Shown in pieces: positions 49,863 through 58,631 of a DNA stretch of 64,000 nucleotides (position 1 is the stretch's first letter; every line of letters begins with the position of its first letter). Location of the stretch: NCBI GenBank assembly GCA_024280855.1, contig JAJRPG010000062.1:17208-81207 (forward strand), read 5' to 3'. The translations under genes and the position numbers were made by a program. A model generated the notes under the pieces. The model had not been told where the DNA came from and searched no databases. It saw only the letters and a list, made by a program, of their open reading frames with translations. The DNA comes from Planctomycetota bacterium (GTDB lineage Bacteria > Planctomycetota > Phycisphaerae > UBA1845).

Positions 49863-50780
49863 ATGAGCATACTAAAGATCGTAAAAGTATGGGCACGCCT
49901 GTTGGTTCTTGCTCTTGTCTACACCGTTACATTTTTCCACAGTAACGCTAGTGCTTCGCAAAAAACAACACGCGCGGACGGACCACCCAACAACATATCC
50001 GAGCAAGTCTCGAAATGCGGGGTACAGGTACATGATGCATCAGCGCTATTGCAGCCAGGATCAATAACCATCTTTGGTGAGCTGCACGGAACCCAAGAAG
50101 CCCCCACGCTGGTAGGCAATCTTGCCTGTCGCGCCGCGTCGTCCGGCCTCCCCGTTCGTGTTGGCTTAGAAATTCCGAGCAACATGCAGCCAAACTTGGG
50201 TGCGTTTCTTTCATCTGACGGAAATCAGCATGATGTGGAGCAGTTGACCCAGGGGATATTCTGGACTTACGGAGACGGGCGCAGCAGCAAGGCTATGCTC
50301 GCGCTGATTGATAGAGTTCGGCTACTGAAGCAAGCAGGGAAAAACATAAATGTCTTCCTTTTCGATATAGCGACTATGGACATAGCTAGTCGTGACAAAC
50401 ACATGGCCAAGAACATTCTGTCCGCGATAGAAAGAGACCCCAATGCCGTTTTTCTGATACTCACAGGAAACTTACATGCTCGTACGAAACCTCATCGATG
50501 GATGAGTTGGTACATTGTTCAAGCTCACACGCATCTTGTCTCCCTAAACATGGCCAACGCCCGAGGCTCAGCATGGACATGCACGAGAGATGGTTGCGGC
50601 CCCATGAGAATGGGAGGAAGAGACCGTGGCCAACAGCCATTCATCGAACGCTTCGACCAGCCGGATGACAATGGCTATAACGGCCTATTCTATGTCGGTG
50701 CGGTCACCGCATCACCTCCCGCCAAACCAGAAGGCGATAGCGCCAAAAATAGGCAAAAGAAAGTTCTGCATCCCAAATGA
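49863..50780 (+). CDS. Exported ChaN/TraB/EreA-superfamily protein
   Basis: 305 residues from ATG 49863, with GGAGG six bases before. The signal segment is hydrophobic to about residue 30 with A-x-A near SNASA-SQK. ITIFGELHGTQEAPTLVGNL carries the G-E-x-H-G motif of the ChaN/EreA/TraB fold. LPVRVGLEIPSNMQ and FLILTGNLHARTKPH supply the second glutamate and the later histidine. The superfamily includes haem-binding ChaN, erythromycin esterases and TraB/Tiki metalloproteases. The retained Glu and His suggest a metal-dependent hydrolase. The C-terminal 40 residues are Pro/Lys-rich. The function in this organism is unknown. Confidence 0.72.
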   Translation: MSILKIVKVWARLLVLALVYTVTFFHSNASASQKTTRADGPPNNISEQVSKCGVQVHDASALLQPGSITIFGELHGTQEAPTLVGNLACRAASSGLPVRVGLEIPSNMQPNLGAFLSSDGNQHDVEQLTQGIFWTYGDGRSSKAMLALIDRVRLLKQAGKNINVFLFDIATMDIASRDKHMAKNILSAIERDPNAVFLILTGNLHARTKPHRWMSWYIVQAHTHLVSLNMANARGSAWTCTRDGCGPMRMGGRDRGQQPFIERFDQPDDNGYNGLFYVGAVTASPPAKPEGDSAKNRQKKVLHPK

Positions 50781-50798
50781 TTACCAAGCTGTTTGTTG

Positions 50799-50836
50799 GG
50801 TGGCATGGGTAAGCCTTCAAGCTTACCCGTGTCTTA
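50799..50836 (+). repeat. Family E hairpin, copy 2
   Basis: GGGTGGCATGGGTAAGCCTT ... GCTTACCCGTGTCTT. It starts about 18 bp after the preceding stop codon and is followed directly by a family A copy. Confidence 0.78.
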
Positions 50837-50841
50837 AACCG

Positions 50842-50896
50842 GTAGGGCAGGTCGTTCTTTCGCTTACTAGCGGAAGGTTGACCTGCCTAAACTATC
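50842..50896 (+). repeat. Family A palindrome, copy 5
   Basis: GTAGGGCAGGTCGTTC, stem CTTTCGCT/AGCGGAAG around TACT with one G-T wobble position, then GTTGACCTGCC. It adjoins family E copy 2. The remaining 230 bp before the next gene hold nothing I recognise. Confidence 0.75.
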
Positions 50897-51130
50897 AGCC
50901 ACTCCCCTTTATTCTAGCCGCCTCCCCTCTCACGACCTCGCCAGCGAAAGTCTTATCGCACCAACGCCAGCCACAAAGTCTAACGGTGTTGATAGCTATA
51001 GCTTCCGATGATATGCACATGGAGAATGTCTATAAATTGACAAGAGGCCTGTAGCAAAGCTATCGTTATCGGACAATGAATCGTGCTTGCGAACGATAAC
51101 TAGCTCCAGCTATTGAAAGTGAATAAATTT

Positions 51131-53932
51131 ATGTCGGACGGGACAAGCCAACTCCCCAGAATCAGACTCAATCGCACGATGCGCCACATGACAAGCCTCT
51201 ACATCGGCTTGTGCATAAGCGTAGCCTGTCTATCGAGTTGCCAGCCGACGGAAACAACAACGACCGAAACTGCCGAAGTGGAAATGCCCGTCGCCAGCGG
51301 CTGCGGCTCCCTAGCTATTGCTTGCTACGACGAATTAGCTCAGCAGTCTTCCAACATCGTATGCTTTCGCCCAACAAGTCGATGGACCAAAACCGCTTTA
51401 ACCTGGATACTAGTCAAGCCACTCACAACCCTCAGCGAAAACGACCAAAACGATGCCATCGACAGGGCACTAACTTTATGGGCAGATGCTTCCTCACTTT
51501 CTTTCACCGAAGCAACCGGCGCGGACAATGCAGACCTGAAAATCTCTTTCGACGAGGGAAGTCACGGCGACCCCTTCCCCTTCGACGGTGCAGGCGGCAC
51601 GCTAGGCCATTCGTTTTTCCCCGGTACGCAACAAGCTGGCGAGATACATTTATGCTCCGCAGAATCCTGGACCCTATCACCCATCGAAGACGGGTTTGAT
51701 TTATTCACCGTCATCTTACACGAACTCGGTCACGCATTAGGCTTGGAACATAGCATCGAAGAATCAGCCGTCATGGCTCCGAGTTACGCCGCCGCTGGAT
51801 TCATGGCCCTAACGCAAACCGACGTAGACGCCATTCGTGTACTGTACGGCAGCGCAGACGGCAGCATCACCCCCATCGCAAATCCGCGCCCCGGCGATTT
51901 CGGCAAAGCCCCCTTCAACCTCACTGACCTGGACGACCCGGACAGCGACGGCGACGGCATCCCTGATACCATCGAAGTTTTCATTCTCGACACCGACCCT
52001 TTCGTCGCAGACAGCGACGAGGACGGCGCAACTGATTTTCAAGAAGTATTCATAGACGGCACTGTCGCCGCCGCCTTCATCGAGGCCGTGCTGACAGACA
52101 CAGACTCCGATGGGTTAATCGATGTGCTGGAGGAAACATTCGGCACCGACCCGACCAAACCCGACACTGACAACGACGGCCTATCAGATGCGGCGGAAGT
52201 CTTTTTCTTTGGTACCAATCCACTCTCCATCGACACCGACGGCGATGGCCTGCCCGATGGTTCAGACCCGTTTCCAACTAACGCTTTCTTTATCGAAGAC
52301 CCCGATGGGCCATTGCGTGATTGCAACAACAACGACAGGGCAGACGGCCTTGAAATTATCGTAGGGGCGGCGCTCGACTGTAACAATAATCTTATCCCCG
52401 ACGAATGCGATTTGACCAACGGCATCTCGGAGGACTGCAACGGCAACCTTGTGCCAGACGAATGTGACATAGATACGACATCTTCGCTTGACGACAACGA
52501 CGATGGCGTGCCCGACGAATGCAGCGACTTGGATTGCAATGGTAACGGAATCGCTGACTTTCAAGACATTTTTGACTTTACCAGCGAAGACTGTAACAAC
52601 AACAGCCAACCCGATGAGTGTGACATCGAAATCGCCTTTAGTTTTGATAACAACGGCGACGGCGTGCCGGATGAATGCGAATCGAATGATTGTAATTTCA
52701 ATGGCATCGAAGACGCCACAGAGCTATCGCTGGGAAGTGCTTTAGATTGCAACAACAACAGCGTCCTGGATGATTGCGATATCACTGATGGCACTTCCAT
52801 AGATACAAACGGGGATAACGTACCAGACGAATGCACTTTTGGAGATTGCAACGGCAACGGCATACCCGACAGCGATGACATCGTCAGCGGATTCAGCAAC
52901 GACTGCGACAGCGACGGCAACCCGGACGAATGCATGGTGTCACCGACCATCGTCTCATTAGCCACCGGGACACCACTAATCACGCCATCAGGCATCGCGT
53001 TCGACCCCATCGACGGTCAGTTCGTCGTTCTCGATGCCGCAGCACAAACCGTATGGCGGGTGGACCAGTTTGGACTGAGCAGCATTAAAGTCGTGGATAG
53101 TCGATTTGTTAATATCATGGCCATTGCCTATCGTAAATCGACGGATACATTCCTAATTGCCGATGCTGGAGCTGCGACGATTTGGGAGCTTACGCCCAGT
53201 GGAAGTGTCACCGTTTTCTACGAAGGCACACCGCTGTTCGCACCCAGAGGCATTGCCATAACGGCCAATGATGACGTAATCGTTTCAGATGAAGGTGGCC
53301 CGCCACTTACGCCACCCCCACCCTCCATATTCCGCATGACCAATGGCCAATTTAACGTAGTCTCGCAAGGATTTCCTCTGGCCAAGCCGTCTGGTGTCAT
53401 TGAAGATGTGTTTACAGGCGACATCATCGTAGCCGATGCCGTGGTTGGTCAGATTTTTCGAATCTCAGCATCCGGAAGCATAACAGGATTAGCCAACCCG
53501 CCGATCCCGGAGGCGCATGATGTCATACAGAATAAACTAATCGGAGATTTTCTCGTAGTGGGTAAAGATGCGGTAGTCGCCGTTCCTGCTGATGGCAGCA
53601 CACATAAAACCATCGTCAGCAGTTCACTGTTTCAAAAGCTTTCGGGCATCGCCATAGACGGCGCGAATGCGATCATCGTCGTGACAGACCCAGCCGCGTC
53701 AACGATCTTCAATCTCGTTGGCTCTCTGGACTGCAACGGAAACGGTGTTCCTGATGAGTGCGACATTAACAGCACGACCAGCAACGACTGCGACCTCAAC
53801 AACGTACCCGACGAGTGCGAACTGCCCTATATTGATTGCAACACCAACAGCATTCCCGACACCTGCGACATTTTCGACGGAACCAGCGTAGACATTGACG
53901 CCGACAGAATCCCAGATGAATGTCAGCCATAA
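51131..53932 (+). CDS. Secreted matrixin-like metalloprotease with calcium-binding repeats and propeller
   Basis: 933 residues if started at ATG 51131. Starts at 51113 (TTG) and 51179 (ATG) are also possible, and none has a clear ribosome-binding site. The segment ending VACLSSCQP is a lipobox. The protease domain (about 50-215) contains VILHELGHALGLEHSIEESA then VMAPSYAA: HExxHxxGxxH and Met-turn, as in matrixins (M10). Next come TSP3-like DSDGDGIPDTIEV repeats (about 255-375), then about twelve DCNxNxIPDECD-type repeats (380-600). A beta-propeller-like region of NHL character follows (600-860; VWRVDQFGLSSI, IWELTPSGSVTV, IFRISASGSITG). Three more DCN repeats close the protein. It is likely surface-attached and Ca2+-stabilised. 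Confidence 0.8.
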   Translation: MSDGTSQLPRIRLNRTMRHMTSLYIGLCISVACLSSCQPTETTTTETAEVEMPVASGCGSLAIACYDELAQQSSNIVCFRPTSRWTKTALTWILVKPLTTLSENDQNDAIDRALTLWADASSLSFTEATGADNADLKISFDEGSHGDPFPFDGAGGTLGHSFFPGTQQAGEIHLCSAESWTLSPIEDGFDLFTVILHELGHALGLEHSIEESAVMAPSYAAAGFMALTQTDVDAIRVLYGSADGSITPIANPRPGDFGKAPFNLTDLDDPDSDGDGIPDTIEVFILDTDPFVADSDEDGATDFQEVFIDGTVAAAFIEAVLTDTDSDGLIDVLEETFGTDPTKPDTDNDGLSDAAEVFFFGTNPLSIDTDGDGLPDGSDPFPTNAFFIEDPDGPLRDCNNNDRADGLEIIVGAALDCNNNLIPDECDLTNGISEDCNGNLVPDECDIDTTSSLDDNDDGVPDECSDLDCNGNGIADFQDIFDFTSEDCNNNSQPDECDIEIAFSFDNNGDGVPDECESNDCNFNGIEDATELSLGSALDCNNNSVLDDCDITDGTSIDTNGDNVPDECTFGDCNGNGIPDSDDIVSGFSNDCDSDGNPDECMVSPTIVSLATGTPLITPSGIAFDPIDGQFVVLDAAAQTVWRVDQFGLSSIKVVDSRFVNIMAIAYRKSTDTFLIADAGAATIWELTPSGSVTVFYEGTPLFAPRGIAITANDDVIVSDEGGPPLTPPPPSIFRMTNGQFNVVSQGFPLAKPSGVIEDVFTGDIIVADAVVGQIFRISASGSITGLANPPIPEAHDVIQNKLIGDFLVVGKDAVVAVPADGSTHKTIVSSSLFQKLSGIAIDGANAIIVVTDPAASTIFNLVGSLDCNGNGVPDECDINSTTSNDCDLNNVPDECELPYIDCNTNSIPDTCDIFDGTSVDIDADRIPDECQP

Positions 53933-53939
53933 AGCCAAC

Positions 53940-54017
53940 GTCATTCCCGCGCAGGCGGGAATCCGGAGTGACGCCTTAAACTTTACAGGACTAGATTCCC
54001 ACCTGCGCGGGAATGAC
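53940..54017. repeat. Family H palindrome (CGCGCAGGCGGG type)
   Basis: GTCATTCCCGCGCAGGCGGG ... ATTCCCACCTGCGCGGGAAT: the two ends are inverted repeats of about 24 bases with one mismatch. It starts 8 bp past the protease stop codon. Very similar palindromes are widespread in unrelated bacteria. The leftward frame through it encodes the familiar FPRRWESS/RIPACAGMT peptide, not a gene. Confidence 0.75.
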
Positions 54018-54134
54018 TGAACACTTATGTTACCAATGCCCAAAGCTAGCCCATGCATGAAACCCCACGGACAAGCGACGGCTCATCCGTGGGGCAATAA
54101 ATCATACACCTTCGCCGAATACTTCACATATAGC

Positions 54135-54725
54135 TTAGCGCGTCGATCGACCCTGCTTGATCGTGCGGATTTTGGTTCCATCAATAACTTGGACGCTAGC
54201 ACTTTGGCCCACGCCATATGCCATTTTCTCACCGCTACCGTGAAGCAGCATAGTCTCCTGGCCCTGATCGACTACAATTTCGAGTGTGCCTGTAGCATCT
54301 TTTGGCACTTGAAAAGTAAACGTCGCTAAGTACCGATGATCGTCGACAGCTACATCAACACCCTGGCCAAATGTCACTACAGCTAGTCGCTTACCTTTCT
54401 GGTCAATCGCTTCAACCACTTGATCCGTGCCAAACAAAAAAGTCTTGTGCTTTTTATTTACCACCATCGAAGACAACGGCAAAATTTTACCATTCGCAGC
54501 TTTACCAATCACACTTAGTTGATAAGTGCCAATGTCTTGAACATTGGCGATAAATGCTTCGACCTGAATCGTACTTCCCGGCAACACCTGAACCTGCTGA
54601 GGCTTCAGCAAGATCGTCGGCAGGCTAGCCGTGCCCCCCTGCACCATATCGCTGCCAGCTAAAACCATGAAAGCAACCGCAGAAGCAGCTACAACATTTC
54701 GCATTTTTTTCATTATTTGTTTCAT
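54135..54725 (-). CDS. Exported cohesin-like protein
   Basis: 196 residues from ATG 54725 (GGAGA six bases upstream). Signal peptide with hydrophobic core VVAASAVAFMVLAG, cleavage near VQG-GTA. The single mature domain (about 40-175) begins LLKPQQVQVLPGSTIQVEAF. It continues VQDIGTYQLSVIGKAANGKI, FLFGTDQVVEAI, RLAVVTFGQGVDVAVDDHRY and LATFTFQVPKDATGTLEIVV. This strand order resembles cohesin type-I/III-like sandwich domains in bacteria outside the cellulosome field. It might bind dockerin-bearing partners such as those hinted at 24792-25305, but no pairing is shown. It lies on the opposite strand to the protease and ECF sigma genes that flank it. Confidence 0.65.
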   Translation of the reverse strand: MKQIMKKMRNVVAASAVAFMVLAGSDMVQGGTASLPTILLKPQQVQVLPGSTIQVEAFIANVQDIGTYQLSVIGKAANGKILPLSSMVVNKKHKTFLFGTDQVVEAIDQKGKRLAVVTFGQGVDVAVDDHRYLATFTFQVPKDATGTLEIVVDQGQETMLLHGSGEKMAYGVGQSASVQVIDGTKIRTIKQGRSTR

Positions 54726-54986
54726 CTCTTTTCTCCGAAAAACCAAGCCTCATGGCTCAATACAAAATTTTAGACAATCGTCCGCTAACGTAGTATAGAC
54801 CCAATATACTAACTTTTGACGCACGCCAACATATTCACCAAAATGTTAAATCCAGGGCAAGCACTTAGTTTTCTGGATTAATCCTCAGCTTAATCTACCC
54901 AGTAAAGTGTCAAACGAATTTTATTGCCAACAATTTGAGACTAATCCTTGTAATTTCGCCCTGCGTTGAGGACAATAGCTCATAGT

Positions 54987-55583
54987 ATGGGCATGGCTGA
55001 ATCAACACGTATTACGCTGCTACTTCGACTGCGCGACCGCTCTGACACGATGGGCTGGGACGAATTCGACGAGCGATACGGCGAGCTTCTTTATCGCTAT
55101 GCACGAGGTCGAGGCGCGAAGCACGAAACGGCTGAGGACGTCGTCCAGGAAGTCACCATGTACCTTTTCAAAGCGATGGAGGGCTTTGAGTACGACGCTC
55201 GTAAAGGTAGATTCCGCAGTTACTTACGATCATCCGTCGTCCACGCGCTAGGCAGACGAGCCGCAAAAGAAGCCAAGCAACCCATCCATTTAGACCCTCA
55301 CGCTTTTGACTTTATCCAATCGGAAAAAGAAACATCTGCCGACGCCAAGTGGGAGCGAGAGTGGCAAATGCACCGACTTCGCTGGGCCTTGAAATCCGTA
55401 GCTGACGAATTTGAAGAAAAAACGCTTCAGGCATTTGAGGCACATGCCCTAGGCGGACTATCCGTTGAGGACACGGCTAAGCAGGTCGGAATCAGCACCG
55501 CTAGCGTCTATCAGGCTAAGTCTCGTGTCATTAAGCGGGTAAAGGCCAAGCTGGAGGCCGCGGACCCGGATTGCGATATGTAG
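54987..55583 (+). CDS. ECF-type RNA polymerase sigma factor
   Basis: 198 residues from ATG 54987; alternative starts are TTG 54966 and ATG 54993. Region 2 shows WDEFDERYGELLYRYARGRG, AEDVVQEVTMYLFKAM and RGRFRSYLRSSVVHALGRRA-like sequence. Region 4 is an HTH, GLSVEDTAKQVGISTASVYQ then AKSRVIKRVKAKL. The ETAEDVVQEV/KGRFRSYL wording is that of planctomycete ECF factors associated with Ser/Thr kinases. No anti-sigma gene is adjacent. The large kinase gene follows 123 bp downstream on the same strand. That supports regulation by phosphorylation, as known for ECF43-like groups, but this is inference. Confidence 0.88.
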   Translation: MGMAESTRITLLLRLRDRSDTMGWDEFDERYGELLYRYARGRGAKHETAEDVVQEVTMYLFKAMEGFEYDARKGRFRSYLRSSVVHALGRRAAKEAKQPIHLDPHAFDFIQSEKETSADAKWEREWQMHRLRWALKSVADEFEEKTLQAFEAHALGGLSVEDTAKQVGISTASVYQAKSRVIKRVKAKLEAADPDCDM

Positions 55584-55706
55584 TTACCGGAGGCTAAAAC
55601 GTCCGTTTGCGAGCGCGATTAAATAACTATAAATAATTCGTGTCAAACGGGTTAAACGCTCGTCTATAAGAGTTTGGATGTATTGTCCCTTTCGTCCATT
55701 TGGATA

Positions 55707-58562
55707 ATGTCTGACGTGGATAACGTGACCAAATTATATTGCCCTTCTTGTGAGTCCAGGATTGACGCGCACGCTCCCCAGTCTGAGGTTCAATGCCAGG
55801 CGTGTGGCAGTTCTATGATACTCGCTGACAATCAGGATTCAGCCACCGTCAACATGGGCGAAGATCGTTTTATCAATGACCTCCGCGAAGCTTTCGGTTT
55901 TGCCCAAGCTGAAGATGTGGGCGGAAAAACCAGGCGTGTTACTATTAACGCCACCTCGCGTGATCGTTCATGGGCGCCTCGCCTCTCGCCCCATGCGCTG
56001 TCCATAGGCAGCAAACTTGGCGACTTTGAAATCATTCGTGAAATCGGGCATGGCGGCATGGGCGTTGTTTATCGCGCCCGTCAACTTTCTCTTAATCGGG
56101 AGGTTGCCCTCAAGGTATTACCCGACTACGCACGTCATGGCCGAAGGTCGGTTAGCCGTTTTCGTAACGAAGCCAAGGCCGCCGCTCGACTTAACCATGC
56201 CAACGTCGTTCCCGTCTACGCTCAGGGTGATTACGAAGGCCATTATTTTTATGCGATGAAGCTCGTCGAAGGTTCAAGCCTGGACCAAATCATCAAGGCC
56301 CAGCCTCAACGACTAAGCTCTACCCACGCGACGCTTCATGGCTCATCTTTTGAACTTTCTCCATTCGCAGCCCCGCGCCAAGCTATCAAAGATAATTTGC
56401 CCGCTACGGATGAAGTGAAAAAAACAGAGGCTATCGCAGACGACAAAATTGATTTAACCCGGCGCACCAAAGAAGATTATCGATACATCGCGTCGCTACT
56501 AGCCGGCGTAGCTGACGGCTTAGCCCACGCCCATAAGCACGGCGTCATACACCGCGACATTAAGCCACACAACATTATCCTCGGCGACGACCTTCAAATG
56601 TACATCACGGACTTTGGCCTGGCTCATCTGGTCAGTGAGCCTCACATGACCTTGTCCGGCGAAATTATGGGTACGCCTTCGTACCTGTCACCAGAACAAG
56701 CAGGCGGCGATACTAAAAAGATAGACCACCGCACAGATATTTTTTCGCTCGGCGTCACCCTGTTTGAGCTAGTCACTGGGAAACGACCTTTCGTGGGCGA
56801 AACGCGCGACCAGATTATCCAAGCGGTATGCCATAATGAAGTCACTCCCCTTCGTCGCATTATTGAAAACATTCCGCGCGATTTAGAAACCATATGCCTG
56901 CGGGCTATGGAAAAAGAACCTGGACAGCGTTACGTCTCCGCGACGGCGTTAGCTGAGGATTTGCGACGTTTCGCCGAAGGCCGCCCGATTTTAAGTCGTC
57001 ACGTCACCTTCGTAGAACGCGGTATCAAATGGATGCGGCGACATAAAGCAGCCACGCTAGCGATGGCTGCCTGTGTCGCGCTCTTGGCAGTCAGCACAGG
57101 GTGGGTAGCTAGCTATTCCCTCTCTCAACAGCGAGAAGCGGACCTGAAACTTGACGCGGCCTACGACTGGCTGGTTCATTCTAATTATCGAAAACCGGAT
57201 GTCGTTCTGGAAGATATACAACTAGCTCAGGACATGGGCGCTTCAACGGCCAAGTTGCTTTTCGTCCAAGCCATGGTCGATATGGGCCACAGCGAACCAG
57301 CCTTAGCCCTTGAAAAACTTGATACGTTGCTTGAGGCTAACCCGCAACATATCGAAGCGATGTATGTAAAAGCGTGGGCTTTGTGGCGCGTTCGTCAGCC
57401 TGAGCAATCAAGGAGCATGGTCGCCAGTGCGGAGGCGCTTGGCGGTCCTGCTACGCCCGAAGCGTGGTTTTTCCGCGCGTTAGCTATTCACTATGACGAC
57501 CCTGATAGCGCCGCACATTCTTATCAAGTCGCGCGAAATATAGCTGGGGCTAACAACCAATACTTTCCACAAGCGAGCCTGAACGTAGCGCGAGCGTATA
57601 ACCAGATACTTTTCTCGCGTCGATCATTAGATGCTTTCCAGGAAGCTGAACCAGTTTTATTACAACTGGTCAAAGACAGTTTTTACGCGGGTACGTCTCA
57701 TTACTTAACATCGATCACATACCGATTAGCCGCAGAGATTTATCAAGACGAGGGCAACGACATCAAGGCTGACGAATACTTTCAAGCCTCACTGTCATGG
57801 GCGTTGCAAGGTGAAGTAGAGGCGCCTGAGCATAACCGCCCTCCCACGGCAGCGGCTACAGCTTTAGAAAGGCTTGGTAGATTGCAAGAAGCCATCGCAG
57901 CCAGAGACCGTGCCGAAGCGGTGGCAGTCCATGACCGACAGCGATGTGAAGGATATTACTACCGTTGGCGTCTGCACTATTGGCTAGGCAACATCGACGC
58001 GGCGGAATTGGATGTCCAGCGACACGCGACTTGTAATACAAAAGACCCCTATTTTACGCACATTTATCCAGCCTTACTCGACGCCGAGCGTGGCGACCTC
58101 ACGGCTGCGAAAAGCCGCATTGATGAATTAGCTAATCGCCAGCCTGCTGTTGCCGCGGATTTACTGCTAGCGGCTGCGGGTTATCGGATGCTTGGATTGG
58201 ATGACAGCGCGACGTCGCTCCTTGTAAGTCGCCGAGACGAGGCCAGTTTTTCGACGGACGCCTCAATCCCGATTTTCGATCAATGGCAACGTGATTTATA
58301 CGACTATTGCGCTGGCACGCTGCCTTTTGAAGCGCTACTGACATTGGCTCAGACTTCGGATACACCGTGGAAATACCTTGGGGCGGCTTATTATCACGCA
58401 GGCCTGAAAGCATTGGCTATGAGTAACCGCGTAGAGGCGATAAATAATTTGACGCAAACCCGAAAATCTTTCGACGACACGTCAGATTATCGCTATAATG
58501 GTGGGCTAGTGCTCCGCAGACTAATGGACGACCCAGCATGGCCAACATGGGTTCAGCCGTAA
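55707..58562 (+). CDS. Membrane Ser/Thr protein kinase with zinc ribbon and TPR domain
   Basis: 951 residues from ATG 55707 (TTG 55674 possible). The N-terminal zinc ribbon is YCPSCESRIDAHAP ... CQACGSSMIL. The Hanks-type kinase spans about 104-428. It has the glycine loop IGHGGMGVVYRARQ, the lysine in EVALKVLPDY, the catalytic loop VIHRDIKPHNIILG, DFGLAHLV and activation segment GTPSYLSPEQAGGD. An insert of about 50 residues lies after SSLDQIIKAQ. One membrane span (AATLAMAACVALLAVSTGWV, about 448-472) follows, and then some 450 residues of TPR-like helical repeats predicted outside the cytoplasm. It probably senses an envelope partner and phosphorylates cytosolic targets, perhaps the adjacent ECF sigma factor. 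Confidence 0.9.
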   Translation: MSDVDNVTKLYCPSCESRIDAHAPQSEVQCQACGSSMILADNQDSATVNMGEDRFINDLREAFGFAQAEDVGGKTRRVTINATSRDRSWAPRLSPHALSIGSKLGDFEIIREIGHGGMGVVYRARQLSLNREVALKVLPDYARHGRRSVSRFRNEAKAAARLNHANVVPVYAQGDYEGHYFYAMKLVEGSSLDQIIKAQPQRLSSTHATLHGSSFELSPFAAPRQAIKDNLPATDEVKKTEAIADDKIDLTRRTKEDYRYIASLLAGVADGLAHAHKHGVIHRDIKPHNIILGDDLQMYITDFGLAHLVSEPHMTLSGEIMGTPSYLSPEQAGGDTKKIDHRTDIFSLGVTLFELVTGKRPFVGETRDQIIQAVCHNEVTPLRRIIENIPRDLETICLRAMEKEPGQRYVSATALAEDLRRFAEGRPILSRHVTFVERGIKWMRRHKAATLAMAACVALLAVSTGWVASYSLSQQREADLKLDAAYDWLVHSNYRKPDVVLEDIQLAQDMGASTAKLLFVQAMVDMGHSEPALALEKLDTLLEANPQHIEAMYVKAWALWRVRQPEQSRSMVASAEALGGPATPEAWFFRALAIHYDDPDSAAHSYQVARNIAGANNQYFPQASLNVARAYNQILFSRRSLDAFQEAEPVLLQLVKDSFYAGTSHYLTSITYRLAAEIYQDEGNDIKADEYFQASLSWALQGEVEAPEHNRPPTAAATALERLGRLQEAIAARDRAEAVAVHDRQRCEGYYYRWRLHYWLGNIDAAELDVQRHATCNTKDPYFTHIYPALLDAERGDLTAAKSRIDELANRQPAVAADLLLAAAGYRMLGLDDSATSLLVSRRDEASFSTDASIPIFDQWQRDLYDYCAGTLPFEALLTLAQTSDTPWKYLGAAYYHAGLKALAMSNRVEAINNLTQTRKSFDDTSDYRYNGGLVLRRLMDDPAWPTWVQP

Positions 58563-58631
58563 GTATTTTTTTTGGGGGTCGTACCAAGTCTGGTTCGCGC
58601 AAAAAGACTTTGAGGACAATGGAGGTATAAG

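Noticed and set aside
53699..54058. Leftward open frame containing FPRRWESS and RIPACAGMT
   Set aside because: This peptide is the well-known translation of a dispersed palindrome; the rest is antisense to the metalloprotease.
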